A program made the position numbers and the translations under genes. Under the pieces are notes generated by a model that searched no databases, was not told the DNA's origin, and saw only the letters and a list, made by a program, of their open reading frames with translations. A stretch of DNA of 64,000 bases from Candidatus Schekmanbacteria bacterium (GTDB taxonomy: Bacteria; Schekmanbacteria; GWA2-38-11; J061), in contig JACRJM010000004.1 in assembly GCA_016219965.1 (NCBI GenBank), forward strand, positions 586,464-650,463, read 5' to 3'. Shown here one piece after another: positions 63,470 to 64,000 of this stretch. Numbering within the stretch: the stretch's first letter is position 1; each line of letters starts with the position of its first letter.

Positions 63470-64000
63470 ATGAGAGGAGAGCCGCAGATAGCTTATGGGA
63501 TAGAAGCAATACATGACTCTATAGTCACGGACACGGACATATTCAGGAAATACAGTAGTAATGCAAAAAAGATTTCAATCTACAGGGAAAAGAAAAAGAT
63601 CCTCGATAAGTATCCTGAGCTAAAAGAAATGATAAGCCCGGAGTTTGTAAGTTCCCTTGATAAAGCAAGAGGGAAATTTGTCGGCAAAGTTGACTGGCTT
63701 CCGCCCGAGCTCGTAATAACAGACCAGAGGATTCGCGAGATGTGCAGGAACATGTTCACTTATTCCGACGACTATGTGAAAAAAACAGGACTTCGTTTCG
63801 GACCTTGCCCCGGGCTTGAGAAGATGTCGGGGTGTCCCATGTTTTCGCCGGGACCTCGCGAGATAAGACCTAAGCTCGACAAAGCGGACATATTCATTGC
63901 CATGCAGTCAAAGGATTTTATCAAGAGTGACCAGATACCGGGCTGGCACAGCGTCATTATGATTAAGCTCAAAAGAGAGATTGAAAAACTTCTTGGCGAA
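63470..64000 (+). CDS. Partial cysteine-containing protein, runs off the window
   Basis: An open frame of 177 codons without a stop at the window end. GGAGG lies 7 bases before the ATG. I do not recognise the family. It is soluble and charged, with a segment GPCPGLEKMSGCPMF holding two cysteines, and one earlier cysteine in REMCRN. No membrane segment or signal peptide is visible. A metal- or cluster-binding role is only a guess from the cysteines. Confidence 0.8.
   Translation, partial: MRGEPQIAYGIEAIHDSIVTDTDIFRKYSSNAKKISIYREKKKILDKYPELKEMISPEFVSSLDKARGKFVGKVDWLPPELVITDQRIREMCRNMFTYSDDYVKKTGLRFGPCPGLEKMSGCPMFSPGPREIRPKLDKADIFIAMQSKDFIKSDQIPGWHSVIMIKLKREIEKLLGE

Noticed and set aside
1-64000. 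tRNA, rRNA or known riboswitch genes
   Set aside because: Intergenic stretches were read for T-loop motifs and for common riboswitch cores; none was convincing.

Overview
The window looks like chromosomal DNA of a moderately AT-rich (roughly 40% GC by eye) Gram-negative bacterium with an anaerobic or microaerobic lifestyle. No rRNA, tRNA or CRISPR array was seen, so its phylum cannot be fixed. The gene content (hgcAB, a haem-c-bearing bd-family oxidase, a GH57/DUF3536 glycosidase, a K+-independent type proton-pumping pyrophosphatase, a B12-binding radical SAM protein, many GTG/TTG starts) fits deep-branching lineages such as Nitrospirota, Desulfobacterota or Schekmanbacteria-like bacteria. 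That placement is an inference.

Layout. 0-8 kb: alaS diverges from a lone nitrogenase-component-1-like gene. A two-component system and a periplasmic CbiX-like chelatase with a Met/His-rich segment follow. 8-11 kb: one large secreted protein of unknown function. 11-18 kb: the informational/cell-wall cluster rho-rpmE-prfA-prmC-murA-hisD. PrmC methylates the release factor encoded just upstream of it; hisG, a frequent member of this neighbourhood, is absent. 18-29 kb: an antitoxin-like gene and a PIN toxin without a usable start codon, then a 3192-residue secreted subtilase/phospholipase-like mosaic protein, then a CoA-binding protein. The first 45 bp of the CoA-binding gene are duplicated directly behind the PIN gene, which suggests that about 10 kb was inserted into an older overlapping gene pair. 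29-32 kb: a two-gene bd-superfamily oxidase locus with a fused cytochrome c domain. 32-34.5 kb: a secreted propeller/CARDB protein.

34.7-43 kb: a tightly packed glgB-GH57-mprF-acvB cluster that joins glycogen metabolism to lysyl-phosphatidylglycerol synthesis and hydrolysis. 43-49 kb: hppA and a hybrid sensor kinase. 49-50.6 kb: hgcAB, the mercury-methylation corrinoid protein and its ferredoxin, with an unusual Lys-to-Glu change in the HgcA cap-helix motif. 50.6-54.7 kb: an RNA methyltransferase, a GT39-type glycosyltransferase and a B12/radical-SAM protein.

54.7-59.4 kb is an accessory island. It holds a truncated CRISPR ring nuclease, a DUF4062/ATP-binding regulator-like protein, an internally deleted HEPN gene with its MNT partner, and a Fic protein with its own operator-like promoter. 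These are bracketed by three related copies of a composite palindromic repeat. 59.4-64 kb returns to core functions (typA), then a second secreted subtilase and a partial cysteine-containing gene that runs off the end.

The best candidates for new biology are the orphan nitrogenase-like protein, the Met-rich periplasmic chelatase beside a two-component system, the c-type bd-like oxidase, the variant hgcAB pair and the inserted giant mosaic protein.
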